A stretch of DNA of 64,000 nucleotides from Pelobates cultripes (Eukaryota > Chordata > Amphibia > Anura > Pelobatidae), in assembly GCA_933207985.1 (NCBI GenBank), contig OW240916.1:270262248-270326247 (forward strand), read 5' to 3'. The position numbers were made by a program, and so were the translations under genes. Positions within the stretch are counted from its first letter, which is position 1. Every line of letters begins with the position of its first letter. This document shows, piece by piece, positions 12,201-22,515 of the stretch. The notes below the pieces were generated by a model. It did no database searches, was not told the origin of the DNA, and worked only from the letters and a program-made list of their open reading frames with translations.

Positions 12201-12269
12201 TTTTTATTATGGGGGGGGTGCCACACTCAGGGTCCGCCCCGGGTGCCAAATGCTCTAGGTATGCCCCTG
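9258..12269 (+). mobile_element. hAT transposon, TTF-finger / ZMYM1-like, degenerate
   Basis: The transposase reads through four open pieces (see next entry). The 3' end is a good hAT terminal repeat: read inward it is CAGGGGCATACCTAGAGCAT, ending at 12,269. The expected partner at the 5' end is missing: the TTAA end of a MITE lies at 9,257, just before the coding part, so the left terminus has been lost or replaced. An AT-rich 3' UTR runs 11,970-12,200. This element cannot move by itself. Confidence 0.78.
9378..11966 (+). pseudogene. hAT transposase (TTF finger, hAT core, C-terminal dimerisation), broken
   Basis: Piece 1 (9,378-9,758) is an acidic, basic-start N-terminus. Piece 2 (9,761-10,177) holds a TTF-type zinc finger with FCFCCRLF. 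Piece 3 (10,196-11,140) has the hAT/DUF4371 core: GILFDSTPD (probable first catalytic Asp), GQGYDNAATMAG and CANHSLNL. Piece 4 (11,165-11,551) continues in the same frame, and piece 5 (11,421-11,966) ends in CERSFSKLKLIKNYFRS, the dimerisation motif. Breaks: a frameshift near 9,755, an in-frame TAA at 10,175-10,177, an in-frame TAG just before 11,141, and a frameshift near 11,500. The order and length (about 850 residues) match ZMYM1-like hAT transposases. It could be mistaken for a host ZMYM gene, but there are no introns or intact frame. Confidence 0.82.
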
Positions 12270-13174
12270 AACGTAGCACCTCTTGGGGCAGTTGTCCGAG
12301 TGGATACCCTGTACGGTGCTGCTTATCCCGTGCCCGAGGTACGTGTTCCCCCTTCCTCGCTACTTTACCCCCTAGCTATCTCAAGGGCTCTCTGCGAGTG
12401 TCCCTGAGTCACGGCTCCGCTAGATCTTAGATTTATAGCTGGCAAGAGCGCGGTATGGGTACCCATTAATTCACACCAGGGCCAACGTGCCCCGAGTACT
12501 GGGATTGAGGTCTATGATATGGTTTTCAGTGTGATAGGACTCAAATATTTATGTCCTGTATGTTAACTGCTTGGTGTGTAGCCTTTTATGCGCCCCCTTA
12601 TTGCGCTCGGAGTTTTGAGGCGCTATAACTCCTCCTACTTAGGCATGTGCGTCCTCTATTCCTATTGTGGGGGAAAAGGAGAACTTTTAACTTGTGAAAC
12701 CGGAACAGACACAAGGTGCCATAAATCTCATTGATTAATGTGTCGGTCGGCGGTTAAGTATGTATATGTTATTATGAAACAATGTGATAGCATAATGACT
12801 AACATATAGATTTGTAGAATGTATTTCAGATATATGTTTAGCCGTCAGCACACATACACCGACAAACTGGGGGTTTGGCTGGCCCATTAGTAGTGGTAGC
12901 TGTATTACTGCCACCCTGGTGTCCTGGGGTTCATCAGTGGACCTACTTGGGTCCTTGTGGGTTCCTCTAGAGTGTACCATGTCAAGCCATGTAAACTTTA
13001 AACCTTAAAACTGTAAATCAGTAAAACATTAAAGCACTAGCAAATTTTGTCCTTGACCCTGTTTGCTCCGGTGTGAGCAGTGTCCATGTCTTATGTATCC
13101 CCCTCTTCCCGACAGTCCCGCCACCCCAAATGCAGTATAGTTCCGTTAGTTTCATGAGACTTATGTTATTATCT
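12270..13174. other. Unassigned
   Basis: Between the hAT 3' end and the minus-strand LINE ORF1. Expected ORF2 sequence downstream of that ORF1 is not seen. No motif or repeat structure recognised. Confidence 0.4.
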
Positions 13175-14433
13175 TTAACTCTTACCCTTTAGCCCCTTGT
13201 TCAGTGCGTGCAGTGTGATTAGTGTATCACTTATCTGGTTTCCTGGTGATAGTTGCAGTTGTCTGGCATCTGCCTGTTTCTCGGGTATATAGGGTTGACC
13301 ACAGTCTCTCAGGGGGGGATGATCACATCGGGGGGGGGGTTCTTCTCTGTCTTTACTCCTTGGGATCTGCTGGGTCAAGGTGCCTACAGGCGCTGGGGCA
13401 CCTTTGCGATTCTCCCCTTCGGCGTCACTGTTGTGTGGCGTTTGGGGTCTTGTTCTCTGTTCCAACGGTCCGAGGACCCAGTCTGTTATTTCAATGGGTG
13501 GTAGGCCCATGCGGTGCAAAAATCCCACGCACTCCTCCGGCCAGCGCAGGGGCACCCAGTCATTTTGGTGTCTTGCAAGTAGAGCAAAAGGGAACCCCCA
13601 TTTATAGGGGATGTTTCTCACTCTGAGCAATGATGTTATGGGGCGCAGGGCCCTTCAGGCGTCGAGTGTGAGTGGTGAAAGGTCTTGAAATAAGGCCACG
13701 TCCGCTCTGCGGAATCTGCATAACGGCCTAGAGCGTGCCTTCAGCATTATGTTTTCTTTGTGCTTATAGTGATGCAGGCAGCAGATGACGTCTCGTGGAG
13801 TGTTGTCTGCTAGCCTGGGTCTGTTTGCTCTTTGTGCTCGGTCAAATGCAAGGTTATCTGGCATGTCAGCTCCTAGTATTTCTCGGAAGAGGGCCTTCAG
13901 CGTGGCCTCCACGTCTTCCTCGGTGGATGGTTCAGGCAGTCCGCGCACGCGCATGTTGGAGTGGCGACCCCTATTGTCCAGGTCCTCTGTCTGTCTTCGC
14001 AGGGCCAGTAGCATGTTCCCCAGTCTGGTGGTCGAAGTGGTGTTGGTTCCTGCCCTCTCCACCGTCTCTCGTACAGTCTCCTCCAGATTTTGGAGTCTGC
14101 CGCCATGAGCCGTGATCTCGGACGTTAGGGCCGCCACCTCAAAGTGGATTGCGGTGTGTAGGTCGTCTAATAGGGTATGGAGGTCATTTTTTTGTGACCA
14201 TCTGGGACACCCCTGCCCTGATGTCCGCGCTGATGTCGGCGAGTGTGGGGCTTTCAGCCTCCAGGGGCCGTGAACGGGTCGGGGAATTGGCCATTTCTGG
14301 GCCCATCTGCTCACGTGTCATGGCTGCCGGAGTTTGCAGGTAGTCGTCCATGGGACCTGCTTGAGAGTTGGTGGGGTTGCTCCGTGGTGTCTGGGAGCCC
14401 TCCGGTGTTTCGTGCAGCCCATATTTCGCCATC
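13175..14433 (-). pseudogene. L1/Tx1-type LINE ORF1 protein
   Basis: On the minus strand the likely start is MAKYGLHETPEG at 14,433. A heptad-rich stretch (LQNLEETVRETVE) suggests a coiled coil, followed by the RRM-like core NMRVRGLPEP and FREILGADMPDN, then the C-terminal domain with LHHYKHKENIM and, at the end, IPYKWGFPFALLARHQ. This is the domain order of L1/Tx1 ORF1 RNA-binding proteins, which chaperone the LINE RNA. There are two lesions: a frameshift near 14,190 at a run of T, and one in-frame TGA at about 13,655-13,657 between LTLDA and RALRPI. No ORF2 follows, so the copy is partial. Confidence 0.8.
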
Positions 14434-14649
14434 GCTCGCCTCTTCGTGTGCTGATTGTGGCTGTTTGAGACAAGGAGCACTTGTTAGGCTGCCATGTTTC
14501 TCGGCGGCCAAGCCACGCCCCAAAATACCTAAAATTCAGTGTTAGTTGAGCAGGAGGATTGTCTCCTAGATAACACGGTGCCATATACCTTCCTTTAATG
14601 GCACACAATGTATTGAATTTCAATAAAATATGGCTACACTCTAACGAAT

Positions 14650-15977
14650 ATAGCTCCCTTTCCATTTTGAAATTTTAATTGCTAGTAATGATGTGCAACG
14701 AAAAAAAATCCATCAGTGTGAACACTTTACACAGTGGAGTCCCTCTGCTCCCCACCTACTAAAGGATTGTCCTGTAATTTGACCTGCAATGGTTTCTATA
14801 CAGTGTGTAAGGAGATATGGAGGTGGTTTCTGCAAAGATTGGTAGGGTAAAAATGGAAGCCTGGCAAAGAAATGTATTTCACTGCTGGTAAATCCATTGA
14901 TTGAACAAAGTGGAAAGTGACCATACTTTTATAGGCTAAATTTAAATTTATAAAGCCAAATATGTCAATATTCAATGTAAAAGTCTTATGGTAGGATCTA
15001 TACTTTATTGTAGCCAAATGGCTTAGAAAAGGGTGGCCCAAAACCAGATGTCAGATAACTACAACTCCCTTGATGCTTTGCATACCTTTAAAATGCCTTC
15101 ACGATGACAAAGCATCATGGAATCTGTACTTTTAATAAATCTGGGGATCTACCTTTTAGGCACCCCTGGCTTAGAAAAATCATAAGCACAAAGTGTATTA
15201 GTTGTATAACTACCACTTGTGAACCATGTCATCTACATATTTTTGAAGATCATTCATTTGTTCCTTTGGGAGTTATAAAGGAAGTGACTTGCAATCCACA
15301 TTCTCACATAACTTCCCCAGTACTGTTTTACATTGATTATTAAATGATAAGGCCATGAGAGCAAATTGTTTTATTAGATTTATTTTAAGTAAATATCAGA
15401 GTAATACACATGATAAAGCAGTGAGTAAGACGTTAGTCCCAAATCCAAAATGATACTGTTATCATAATTAGATTTAGACTCTGGGATAGCTGTTAGTAAT
15501 TTGCATGATACACATGTTTTTTATATTTTTATTAAAACTAAAATGATAACGTAACAAAATATGTAAAGACACGTTTTAAAATTGCATTGTGAAATTCATT
15601 GAGACATTGTTAATATTTACTAATTTCATGGCCAGGAAAAGGATAAATGGGCATCAGTTGGCAATAAAATTTGATGAGAATAGTATTTAAAATGGAACAT
15701 AACCAGATCCGGGCAATGGGAAAGCCGACCCATGACTACTGACTCCTTATATTTTATCCTTCCGTTACCCAACTCTTTCCCAGTAACTCACAAGTCAAAC
15801 TTTAAGTGGGTAAGGGCAACGGTTACAACTTTATTCAATAATCAGCAGTAACTTCAATGACTGTCAACTGCTGGTTTTACCCAGCAGACAGCAACCATTA
15901 ATAGCTATAGTGCCTCTGTCCCTAGTTAAATACAGGACCCCTCCACTAGCTAGTTGTAAAAATAATAAAATAAATAA
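14650..15977. other. Anonymous DNA with one small MITE-like repeat
   Basis: At 15,029-15,167 is a short element with weak terminal inversion (GGGTGGCCCAAAA against the complement of TTTTAGGCACCC) and inner arms TTGATGCTTTG / CAAAGCATCA. It includes the phrase ACTACAACTCCC, which is common in repeats of this sort. The rest is not recognised. Confidence 0.4.
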
Positions 15978-16066
15978 ATGTATTAGCTCTAGAATTATCA
16001 CAGTAACAGATGGAGCGATAAAAGGAACCATAACTGATTTAATGAGCCATTCACAGTTTCACTGTA
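15978..16066 (-). rRNA. 18S rRNA fragment (pseudogene), antisense
   Basis: The minus strand reads TACAGTGAAACTG..., then GGCTCATTAAATCAGTTATG, GGTTCCTTTT, TCGCTCC and finally ATTCTAGAGCTAATACAT. This is the conserved 5' domain of small-subunit rRNA, around helix 6-9, recognisable without a database. It differs from the functional sequence by several substitutions and a short deletion (about 9 nt) before the TAATTCTAGAG block. Only about 89 nt are present, so it cannot make rRNA. The right edge joins directly to hAT transposase sequence at 16,067. Confidence 0.9.
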
Positions 16067-16560
16067 GCGGCTGTGCGTGCTATCGGCGTTCTCACCCTGC
16101 TGCTGCTCGCCTGTCGGCGCTGCAGCGTAACTTCGGCCTTCCCACTCACCGCCTCATATGCGATGTGCCCACAAGGTGGAACTCCACCTTGCACATGCTG
16201 GAGAGACTGTGCGAGCAGCAGCAGGCGACAGTGGAGTTTCAGCTGCAGCACGCACGGGTCAGTCGCTCTGCGGAACAGCACCACTTCACCACCAATGAGT
16301 GGGCCTCCATGCAAGACCTGTGTGCCATGTTGCGCTGTTTCGAGTACTCCACCAACATGGCCAGTGCCGATGACGCCGTTCTCAGCCTTACTATCCCGCT
16401 TCTATGTCTCCTTGAAAAAACGCTGAAATCCCTGGCCTTTGAAATGCTGTCATTCTGTCTGGTGGAGACAGACAGTTTTAAAAACCTGATGGCGTTATTG
16501 GACTGCAAGAAATGCACCGCAGGCCACAAATGTTTCTTTTTTTTATATGTCCCAATATTT
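16067..16560 (+). pseudogene. ZBED-type hAT transposase fragment, rearranged
   Basis: The frame ending at 16,563 contains DVPTRWNSTLHMLERLCEQQ, the conserved RW box of ZBED-type hAT transposases, then SADDAVLSLTIPLLCLLEKTL. After LKSL it switches to FEMLSFCLVETDSFKNLMAL, which normally lies upstream of the RW box. The pieces are therefore in the wrong order, as if a downstream and an upstream fragment had been joined. The BED zinc finger and the C-terminal dimerisation region are missing. Everything before 16,067 in the same frame is antisense 18S rRNA and should not be taken as protein. Confidence 0.78.
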
Positions 16561-16705
16561 TGAGGGCTAACCCAATTTAAAAAAAAAAATAATAAAAAAG
16601 TGTTGTCTACCTCCTCCTCCTCCACCGCCGCTTACACCTACACCGCCATGGTCACCGCCTCCTCAACCTCCTACTCCACATCCACCTTCTCCTCCTAGAG
16701 CAGGG
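16434..16705 (+). repeat. Direct repeat of hAT segment, copy 1
   Basis: This stretch, from TTTGAAATGCTGTCATTC to a run of CCTCCTCCTCC/CACCGCC codon-like repeats, recurs at 17,993-18,268 in the same orientation with few differences. It contains the VETDSFKNLMALLD coding block and a poly-A-like run. Confidence 0.8.
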
Positions 16706-16738
16706 TGCAAAAGTGGAGCGGCCGTCCCTTAGACAGTA

Positions 16739-16770
16739 CTGAAGAAGCTCTATTTGAGAGTGAAACGCGT
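16739..16770 (+). ncRNA. Hammerhead-like core motif
   Basis: CTGAAGA is followed by a possible short stem (CTC / GAG) and GAAACGCG. The spacing resembles a hammerhead ribozyme core (CUGANGA, stem II, GAAA), but stem II is poor and there is no obvious closing stem I or III. It belongs with the better examples at 40-42 kb. Confidence 0.25.
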
Positions 16771-17514
16771 ATTGGCCATTTTTAAAGGACTTTTATTTGA
16801 GGACTTCTTTGTTTTTATGTTTATTTTAAACTAATAAATTTACCATTTTCATTTAATACCTCATCCAAGTTCTTTTTGGAGCCTCCAAGGAATCCTCACA
16901 GGGGTAGTGCCATCCCCATTCAAATTGGCACAAAATCCACATACCTAGAGCCGGGATTCGTAGGCTCAGGACCAGGTGAGCACCCCATTTATTGAACACA
17001 TATCTGTATCATTTATCACCATAAGTCTACACATTGGTTTGCTTTCTTCTCTTTTTTCGTGTTCTCGAGAAATTCTTCAAGCCGAAGTAGGATGGTGCTA
17101 CCATAACAGCACACAAGCCTTTATACGGAGCCAGTGTTTTCTATATACAGGCTCCTTGAAATGTGAGTGTAATATTCAACACAATATTATTATAATCACT
17201 GTGAAGCCATTTTTTAGTACCATCTACACTATATTGTATTTTCTGTATTTTATTTTGACATGTACCCCATATTTTACCATTGAATGAGACTACGTTTTGG
17301 TAAGATTTATCTGTGTTTGAGCGCTCCACTTATAGGTGTAGGTCCTTGTCACTTACACCGCACCAATATCTACTAAATTTATTCAGTGGAATAGAGGATA
17401 TTTCCACACTAGTGTATTGAGCTGCCTGTAAATCACTTTTTGACTCTTTTGAGCACTTTTGTTATACACACTCCTCTGTAAAAAGAGGCAACCTTTGATT
17501 GGTATCCTTAGACA
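16771..17514. other. Unassigned
   Basis: Sequence between the two hAT fragments. No recognised gene; it may be the body of the repeat that carries the preceding hammerhead-like motif. Confidence 0.35.
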
Positions 17515-18547
17515 GTACGCCTGCTACTGCCCACCGCACCCAGGGACCGAGCACACCAAAGCCAGCTCCAAGGAGTTCCCTGGCGTGGCAGTTATTCAGA
17601 CAATGTGCTGACGACAAGACACGAGTGGTTTGCACGCTGTGCAATCAGAGCCTGAAGTGAGGCATAAACGTTCTAAACCTGAGCACAACCTGCATAACCA
17701 GGCATCTACATGCAAAGCACGAGCTGCAGTGGAGTAAGCACCTTAAAAACCAAGAAAGGTCTCATACTCCTCCTGCTTCCTCTTCTGCTGCTGTCTCGGC
17801 CTCTTCCTCCACCCCGCAAACAGAGGATGTGGCAGCAACACCACCACGTCCGCCACCGTCCCCAAGCATCTCCACACTGTCCCATGGAAGCGTTCAGCTG
17901 TCCATGTCCCAAACACTGGAGAGATAGAGGAAATACCCCCCTACCCACCTGCGATCCCTGGCCCTGAATGCCAGCATTTCAAAATTCCCGGCCTTTGAAA
18001 TGCTGTCATTCCATCTGGTGGAGACAGACAGTTTTAAAAACCTGATGGCGTTATTGGACAGCAAGAAATGGACCGGAGGCCACAACTGTTTCTTTTTTTA
18101 TATGTCCCAATATTTTGGGGGCTACCCCAATTAAAATTTTTTTTTTTAAATAAATAAATAAAAAACAGTGTTGGCTACCTCCTCCTCCTCCACTGCCGCT
18201 TCCACCTACACCGCCACGGTCACCGCCTCCTCAACCTCCTACTCCACATCCACCTCCTCCTCCTAGTTCAAGATTATTATTTAAAATTTTTATGTATTTT
18301 ATGTTATTTTAAGTTACTTCCCTATCCACATTTGTTTGCAGGGCACTTGTCCTACTCTTACCCCCATCATACTTACTTACCCCCTTTTGCAGCCCTCTAG
18401 TCCTTTCCAGGACTTTTTTAGAGGCATTTTAGTGCCCAAAAGTTCGAGTCCCCATTGACTTCAATGGGGTTCGGGGTCAGGTTCGGGTCAAGTTCAAGTC
18501 CGAACTCGACCTTTTGACGAAGTTCAGCCGAACTTGGCAAACCCTAA
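17515..18547 (+). mobile_element. ZBED-type hAT element fragment with BED finger and 3' end
   Basis: Translation shows DDKTRVVCTLCNQSL and ITRHLHAKHELQW, a BED zinc finger (C-x2-C ... H-x3-H type), then a Ser/Pro-rich linker and FEMLSFHLVETDSFKN, followed by collapse into proline-codon repeats. The catalytic core is deleted. The right end reads TTGGCAAACCCTAAC at 18,532-18,547; inverted it is GTTAGGGTTTGCCAA, a plausible hAT terminus, preceded by the TTCAATGGGGTTCGG phrase. This is an internal-deletion derivative that could only be mobilised in trans. Confidence 0.65.
17993..18268 (+). repeat. Direct repeat of hAT segment, copy 2
   Basis: Partner of 16,434-16,705. In this copy the order BED finger, linker, ETDSFKNLM is the natural one, so copy 2 is likely the source arrangement and copy 1 the rearranged one. 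Confidence 0.8.
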
Positions 18548-18719
18548 CATCCAGGTGTCCACTCAACTCTAATTAAAACCCTTCTTGGTCACATTGATGA
18601 TAAGAGCTATTAGCTATTAGAATTCCTGAATGAACCCTCAATAATAGTTGCCAAAACTCTTAAATCTTTGGGCAGCTTTGATTCTGAATAGCAGAGGCCA
18701 TTCTAACACTTTACTTTAC

Positions 18720-20448
18720 AGCTATTAAAGAAAATTAATGTAAATAAAGCTCCGGGGCCTGACTGTATTCACCCACGAGTACTTAAGGAGCTAAGTGGGG
18801 AAATAAGTGAACCTCTGTATTTAATTTTTCAAGATTCTTTTGTTTCAGGTGTTGTACCGGAGGATTGGAGGAAGGCAGATGTTGTTCCTATATTTAAAAA
18901 GGGTTCAAAATCCTTGCCTGGAAATTATAGACCTGTGAGCTTAACTTCAGTAACTGGGAAAATATTTGAAGGGCTATTAAGGGATAATATTCAGGAATTC
19001 ATTGGGAAGAACTTTGTTATTAGCAATAATCAGCATGGTTTTATGAAACATAGGTCATGTCAAACTAACCTAATTGCATTCTACGAAGAAGTAAGTAGAA
19101 GTATAGATCAGGGTGTTGCAGTGGATGTGATCTACTTGGACTTTGCCAAGGCATTTGATACGGTTCCTCACAATAGGTTAGTTTTCAAACTAAAAGAAAT
19201 TGGTCTAGATGAATATTCCTGTTCTTGGGTAGAACATTGGCTTAAGGACAGAGTACAACGAGTTGTCATTAATGGTAAATTTTCAGGCTGGACAAAAGTG
19301 GTAAGTGGTGTCCCTCAGGGTTCTGTTTTGGGACCACTTCTATTTAACATATTTATAAATGATCTTGAAATAGGCATTGAAAGCCATGTATCAGTGTTTG
19401 CAGATGACACAAAACTTTGTAAAGTAATAAAATGTGAGCAGGATATTGCTTTGCTGCAGAGAGATTTGGATAGATTGGGGGACTGGGCACTAAAATGGCA
19501 GATGAAATTTAACATAGAGAAATGCAAAGTTATGCACTTCGGGGTTAAGAATGCACAAGCAACTTACACACTAAATGGTAGTGAATTAGGGATAACCACA
19601 CACGAGAAGGATTTGGGCATTGTTATAGACAACAAATTAGGCAGCAATATGCAATGTCAATCTGCAGTTGCTAAGGCCAGTAAGATTTTGTCATGTATAA
19701 ATAGGGGCATAAATTCTCGGGATGAAAATATAATTTTGCCTCTTTATAAATCGCTGGTAAGACCACACCTTGAATATGCTGTGCAATTTTGGGCGCCTGT
19801 TCTAAAGAAGGATATCATGGCACTGGAGAGGGTCCAGAGACGAGCTACAAAATTGATAAAAGGAATGGAGCATTTTAGTTATGAAGAAAGGTTACAAAAA
19901 TTAAATCTGTTTCGTTTGGAAAAACGGCGCCTGAGAGGGGATATGATAACTTTATACAAATATATTCGGGGCCAGTACAAACCTTTATCTGGAAATCTAT
20001 TCATAAACAGGGTTATACATAGGACACGAGGTCACACATTTAGGCTGGAAGAAAGGAGATTTCATCTAAGGCAAAGAAAAGGTTTTTTTACAGTAAGAAC
20101 AATAAGGATATGGAATTCTCTGCCTGAAGAGGTGGTTTTGTCAGAGTCCATACAGATGTTTAAACTGAAATTGGATAAATACTTACAAAAACATAACATA
20201 CAGGGATATAATTTCTAATTAGTGGGGTAATAGCTGATTGATCCAAGGAGACATCTGACTGCTATTTTGGGGTCAAGAAGGAATTTTTTCCTAGTTTGTG
20301 GCAAAATTGGAAGTGCTTCAGACCAGGTTTTTTGCCTTCTTTTGGATCAACAGCAACAACATTTCTGAGGAAGGCTGAACTTGATGGACGCAAGTCTCTT
20401 TTCAGCTATGTAACTATGTAACTATGTAACTATGTAACACTGCTTTTA
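18720..20448 (+). mobile_element. CR1-clade LINE, 5'-truncated, with octamer tail
   Basis: The element starts inside the RT domain (KAPGPDCIHPRVLKEL at about 18,745) and runs to a 3' tail of four TATGTAAC-type repeats at about 20,406-20,438, the usual 3' end for CR1 in frogs. The UTR includes GGCTGAACTTGATGGACG just before the tail, also typical. The endonuclease is absent because the copy was truncated on insertion. Target duplications were not found. Confidence 0.88.
18914..20218 (+). CDS. CR1 reverse transcriptase, C-terminal 434 codons
   Basis: This open frame covers most of the RT and the C-terminal domain without a break. Motifs: NYRPVSLTSVTGK at residues 4-16, YLDFAKAFDTV at 74-84 (first catalytic Asp), [11 protein letters not shown] at 131-141, and FADD at 162-165 (catalytic pair). 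The first ATG is arbitrary: the same frame runs upstream to about 18,720, where DWRKADVVPIFKKGS is read. It is a remnant of a longer ORF2 that would nick DNA and prime reverse transcription. The open frame suggests a fairly young copy, but without endonuclease or promoter it is not autonomous. Confidence 0.85.
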   Translation: MPGNYRPVSLTSVTGKIFEGLLRDNIQEFIGKNFVISNNQHGFMKHRSCQTNLIAFYEEVSRSIDQGVAVDVIYLDFAKAFDTVPHNRLVFKLKEIGLDEYSCSWVEHWLKDRVQRVVINGKFSGWTKVVSGVPQGSVLGPLLFNIFINDLEIGIESHVSVFADDTKLCKVIKCEQDIALLQRDLDRLGDWALKWQMKFNIEKCKVMHFGVKNAQATYTLNGSELGITTHEKDLGIVIDNKLGSNMQCQSAVAKASKILSCINRGINSRDENIILPLYKSLVRPHLEYAVQFWAPVLKKDIMALERVQRRATKLIKGMEHFSYEERLQKLNLFRLEKRRLRGDMITLYKYIRGQYKPLSGNLFINRVIHRTRGHTFRLEERRFHLRQRKGFFTVRTIRIWNSLPEEVVLSESIQMFKLKLDKYLQKHNIQGYNF

Positions 20449-21010
20449 ACTTCTTTAGGTCCATTTGAAACACTTAACTAAAAATAACATTACCTAAGAA
20501 GTGTATACTAGCCTGGTCGAATAAACACATCTCAAATTTTCAATTCAGACCATTTTCACATTGTGTTCAAAGAACAGTACGTACATGAATGTGCTGTGTT
20601 TCAAGATCAGGTGACTATATGAGGATGTCATTGAGATAAACTTTAATAAAACTTCAAAATCTTGGAACACAGCATGTTATAACCAAAATGGCATGACAAG
20701 ATACTTATAACGACCCTGCTGGTATTAAATGAAGTTTTCCACCCATCACCTTCCTTGATCATAACCAGATTATAGGTTATAGATAAAGATTAAAGTTCTT
20801 CTGCGCAGCAGGAGCTTCCCAAGAAGTTCATTAAAGGAATATGCTGATTTTGGTGGGGGCGTACTTATCATGATGACACAACACACATTTTCTCTGGCCC
20901 AGTTCCCTCCTACTGGGTTTCTCTGGTTTAAAAATGCCTGGGCCAAATTTGTGCCCCAGTCTGGCCCTAAATACTGCTGTATTACCAGTATTACTGTATA
21001 GGTAATTTGA
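20449..21010. other. Unassigned
   Basis: Anonymous DNA between the CR1 tail and the pyrimidine-rich array; no features recognised. Confidence 0.4.
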
Positions 21011-21049
21011 AATGCTTATATTACCTTTAATATTTTATCTCACAACTCT

Positions 21050-21790
21050 TGAAGATCTGCTCCTTTACCTTTCTGCTACTTTCTGCTTATTGTGCTCCCC
21101 CTTCTGCTCCTGTCTCTCTCTGATCTTTCTGCTCCTTCTCCTACTTTACCTTTGTGCTCCTTGCTGTCCCTTTCTGCTCCTTGCTACCCTTTTCTGCTCC
21201 TTCTCCTACTTTACCTTTGTGTTCCTTCTGATTCTTTCTGCTCCTTTACCTTTGTGTTCCTTCTGTCCCTTTCTGCTCTTTGCAGACCATTCCTTCTCCT
21301 TGCAGACCCTTCCTACTAATTGCTGCCCCTTGCAGACCCTTCCTTCTCCTTGCAGACCCTTCCTGCTAATTTCTGTTCATTTGCCTACTTCACCTTTGTG
21401 CTCCTTCTGTCCCTTCCTGCTCTTTGCTGCTATTTTCAGCTCCTTGCTGACCCTTTCTGCTCCTTCTACTTTACCTTTGTGCTGCTTTACCTTCCAACTC
21501 CTTGCTGACCCTTCCTGCTCCTTGTTGACCCTTCCTGCTCCTTGCAGACCCTTCCTGCTCCTTTTTGACCCTTCCTTCTCCTTGCAGACCCTTCCTTCTC
21601 GTTGCTGACCCTTCGTGCTCCTTGCAGACCCTTTGTGCTCCTTGCAGACCCTTCCTGCTCCTTGCTGCCCCTTTGTGCTCCTTCTCCTCCTTTACCTGTT
21701 GTGGTCCTTGCTGTCCCTTCCAGATCATTGCTGCCCCTTTCTCCTCATTTCTATTCCTTCTCCTTTCTGCTCCTTCTCTTACTTTACCTC
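21050..21790 (+). repeat. Pyrimidine-rich minisatellite (CCTTGCAGACCCTTCCTGCT type)
   Basis: Imperfect tandem copies of a roughly 15-20 base unit, variants of CTCCTTGCTGACCCTTCCTG. The strand is almost purine-free, so long open frames of Leu/Pro/Cys/Ser result; these are low complexity, not genes. Confidence 0.9.
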
Positions 21791-21971
21791 CCCCATCCCT
21801 TACTTACCTGATCTATAGGCTGCCTCCCCCCCCATCCCTCACTTACCTGATCTATGGGCTGTTTCCCCCCCATCCCTCACTTACCTGATCTATAGGCTAT
21901 CTCTGCCCCCCCTTGCCTCACTTCCCTGATCTGTAAGCTATCTCTGCCCCTCATGCCTCACTTTGATGATC
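21785..21971 (+). repeat. Tandem repeat, about 40 bp unit
   Basis: Four imperfect copies of a unit containing CTTACCTGATCTATAGGCT and a C run, ending at the N gap. The true array length is unknown because of the gap. Confidence 0.85.
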
Positions 21972-22071
21972 NNNNNNNNNNNNNNNNNNNNNNNNNNNNN
22001 NNNNNNNNNNNNNNNNNNNNNNNNNNNNNNNNNNNNNNNNNNNNNNNNNNNNNNNNNNNNNNNNNNNNNNN
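21972..22071. other. Assembly gap, 100 N
   Basis: Exactly 100 N, lying between two tandem arrays, where assemblers usually fail. Confidence 0.99.
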
Positions 22072-22515
22072 ATGTCTGTGTGTGTATGTATGTATGTATG
22101 TATGTATGTGTGTATGGATGTCACTATCTGTATGTCTGTATGAATGTATGTATGTCTGTCAGTATGTCTGTATGTATGTATATATGTATGTATGCCAGTA
22201 TGAATGTATGTATGTCTGTATGTCTGTGTGTATGTTTGTAGGTGTCTGTATGTATGTCAGTGTGTATGTATGTATGTGTCTGTATATCCTCATGCATGTG
22301 TGTCTGTATGTATGTTAATATGTGTCTGTCTGTCACTATGTATTCCTGTGTGTCTGTATAAGTGTGTATGTCTCAGTATGTGTGTGTCAGTATGTATGCC
22401 TATATGCCTGAATGTCTGTTTTCAGTATGTGTGTCTGTTAGTATGTATCTGTGTGTGTGTATCTGTGTCCTTTTGTATCAGTGTGTGTGTTTGTGTCTAT
22501 GTGTGTATTCCTATG
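22072..22515 (+). repeat. TGTA/TGTC tetranucleotide microsatellite
   Basis: Interspersed TGTA, TGTC and TGTG repeats over about 440 bp. Long open frames of Tyr/Val/Cys arise from the repeat and are not genes. Confidence 0.95.

Noticed and set aside
21012..21608. 198-codon open frame, Leu/Cys/Pro rich
   Set aside because: It is a by-product of the pyrimidine-rich minisatellite; no start context, no domain, and all three frames stay open.
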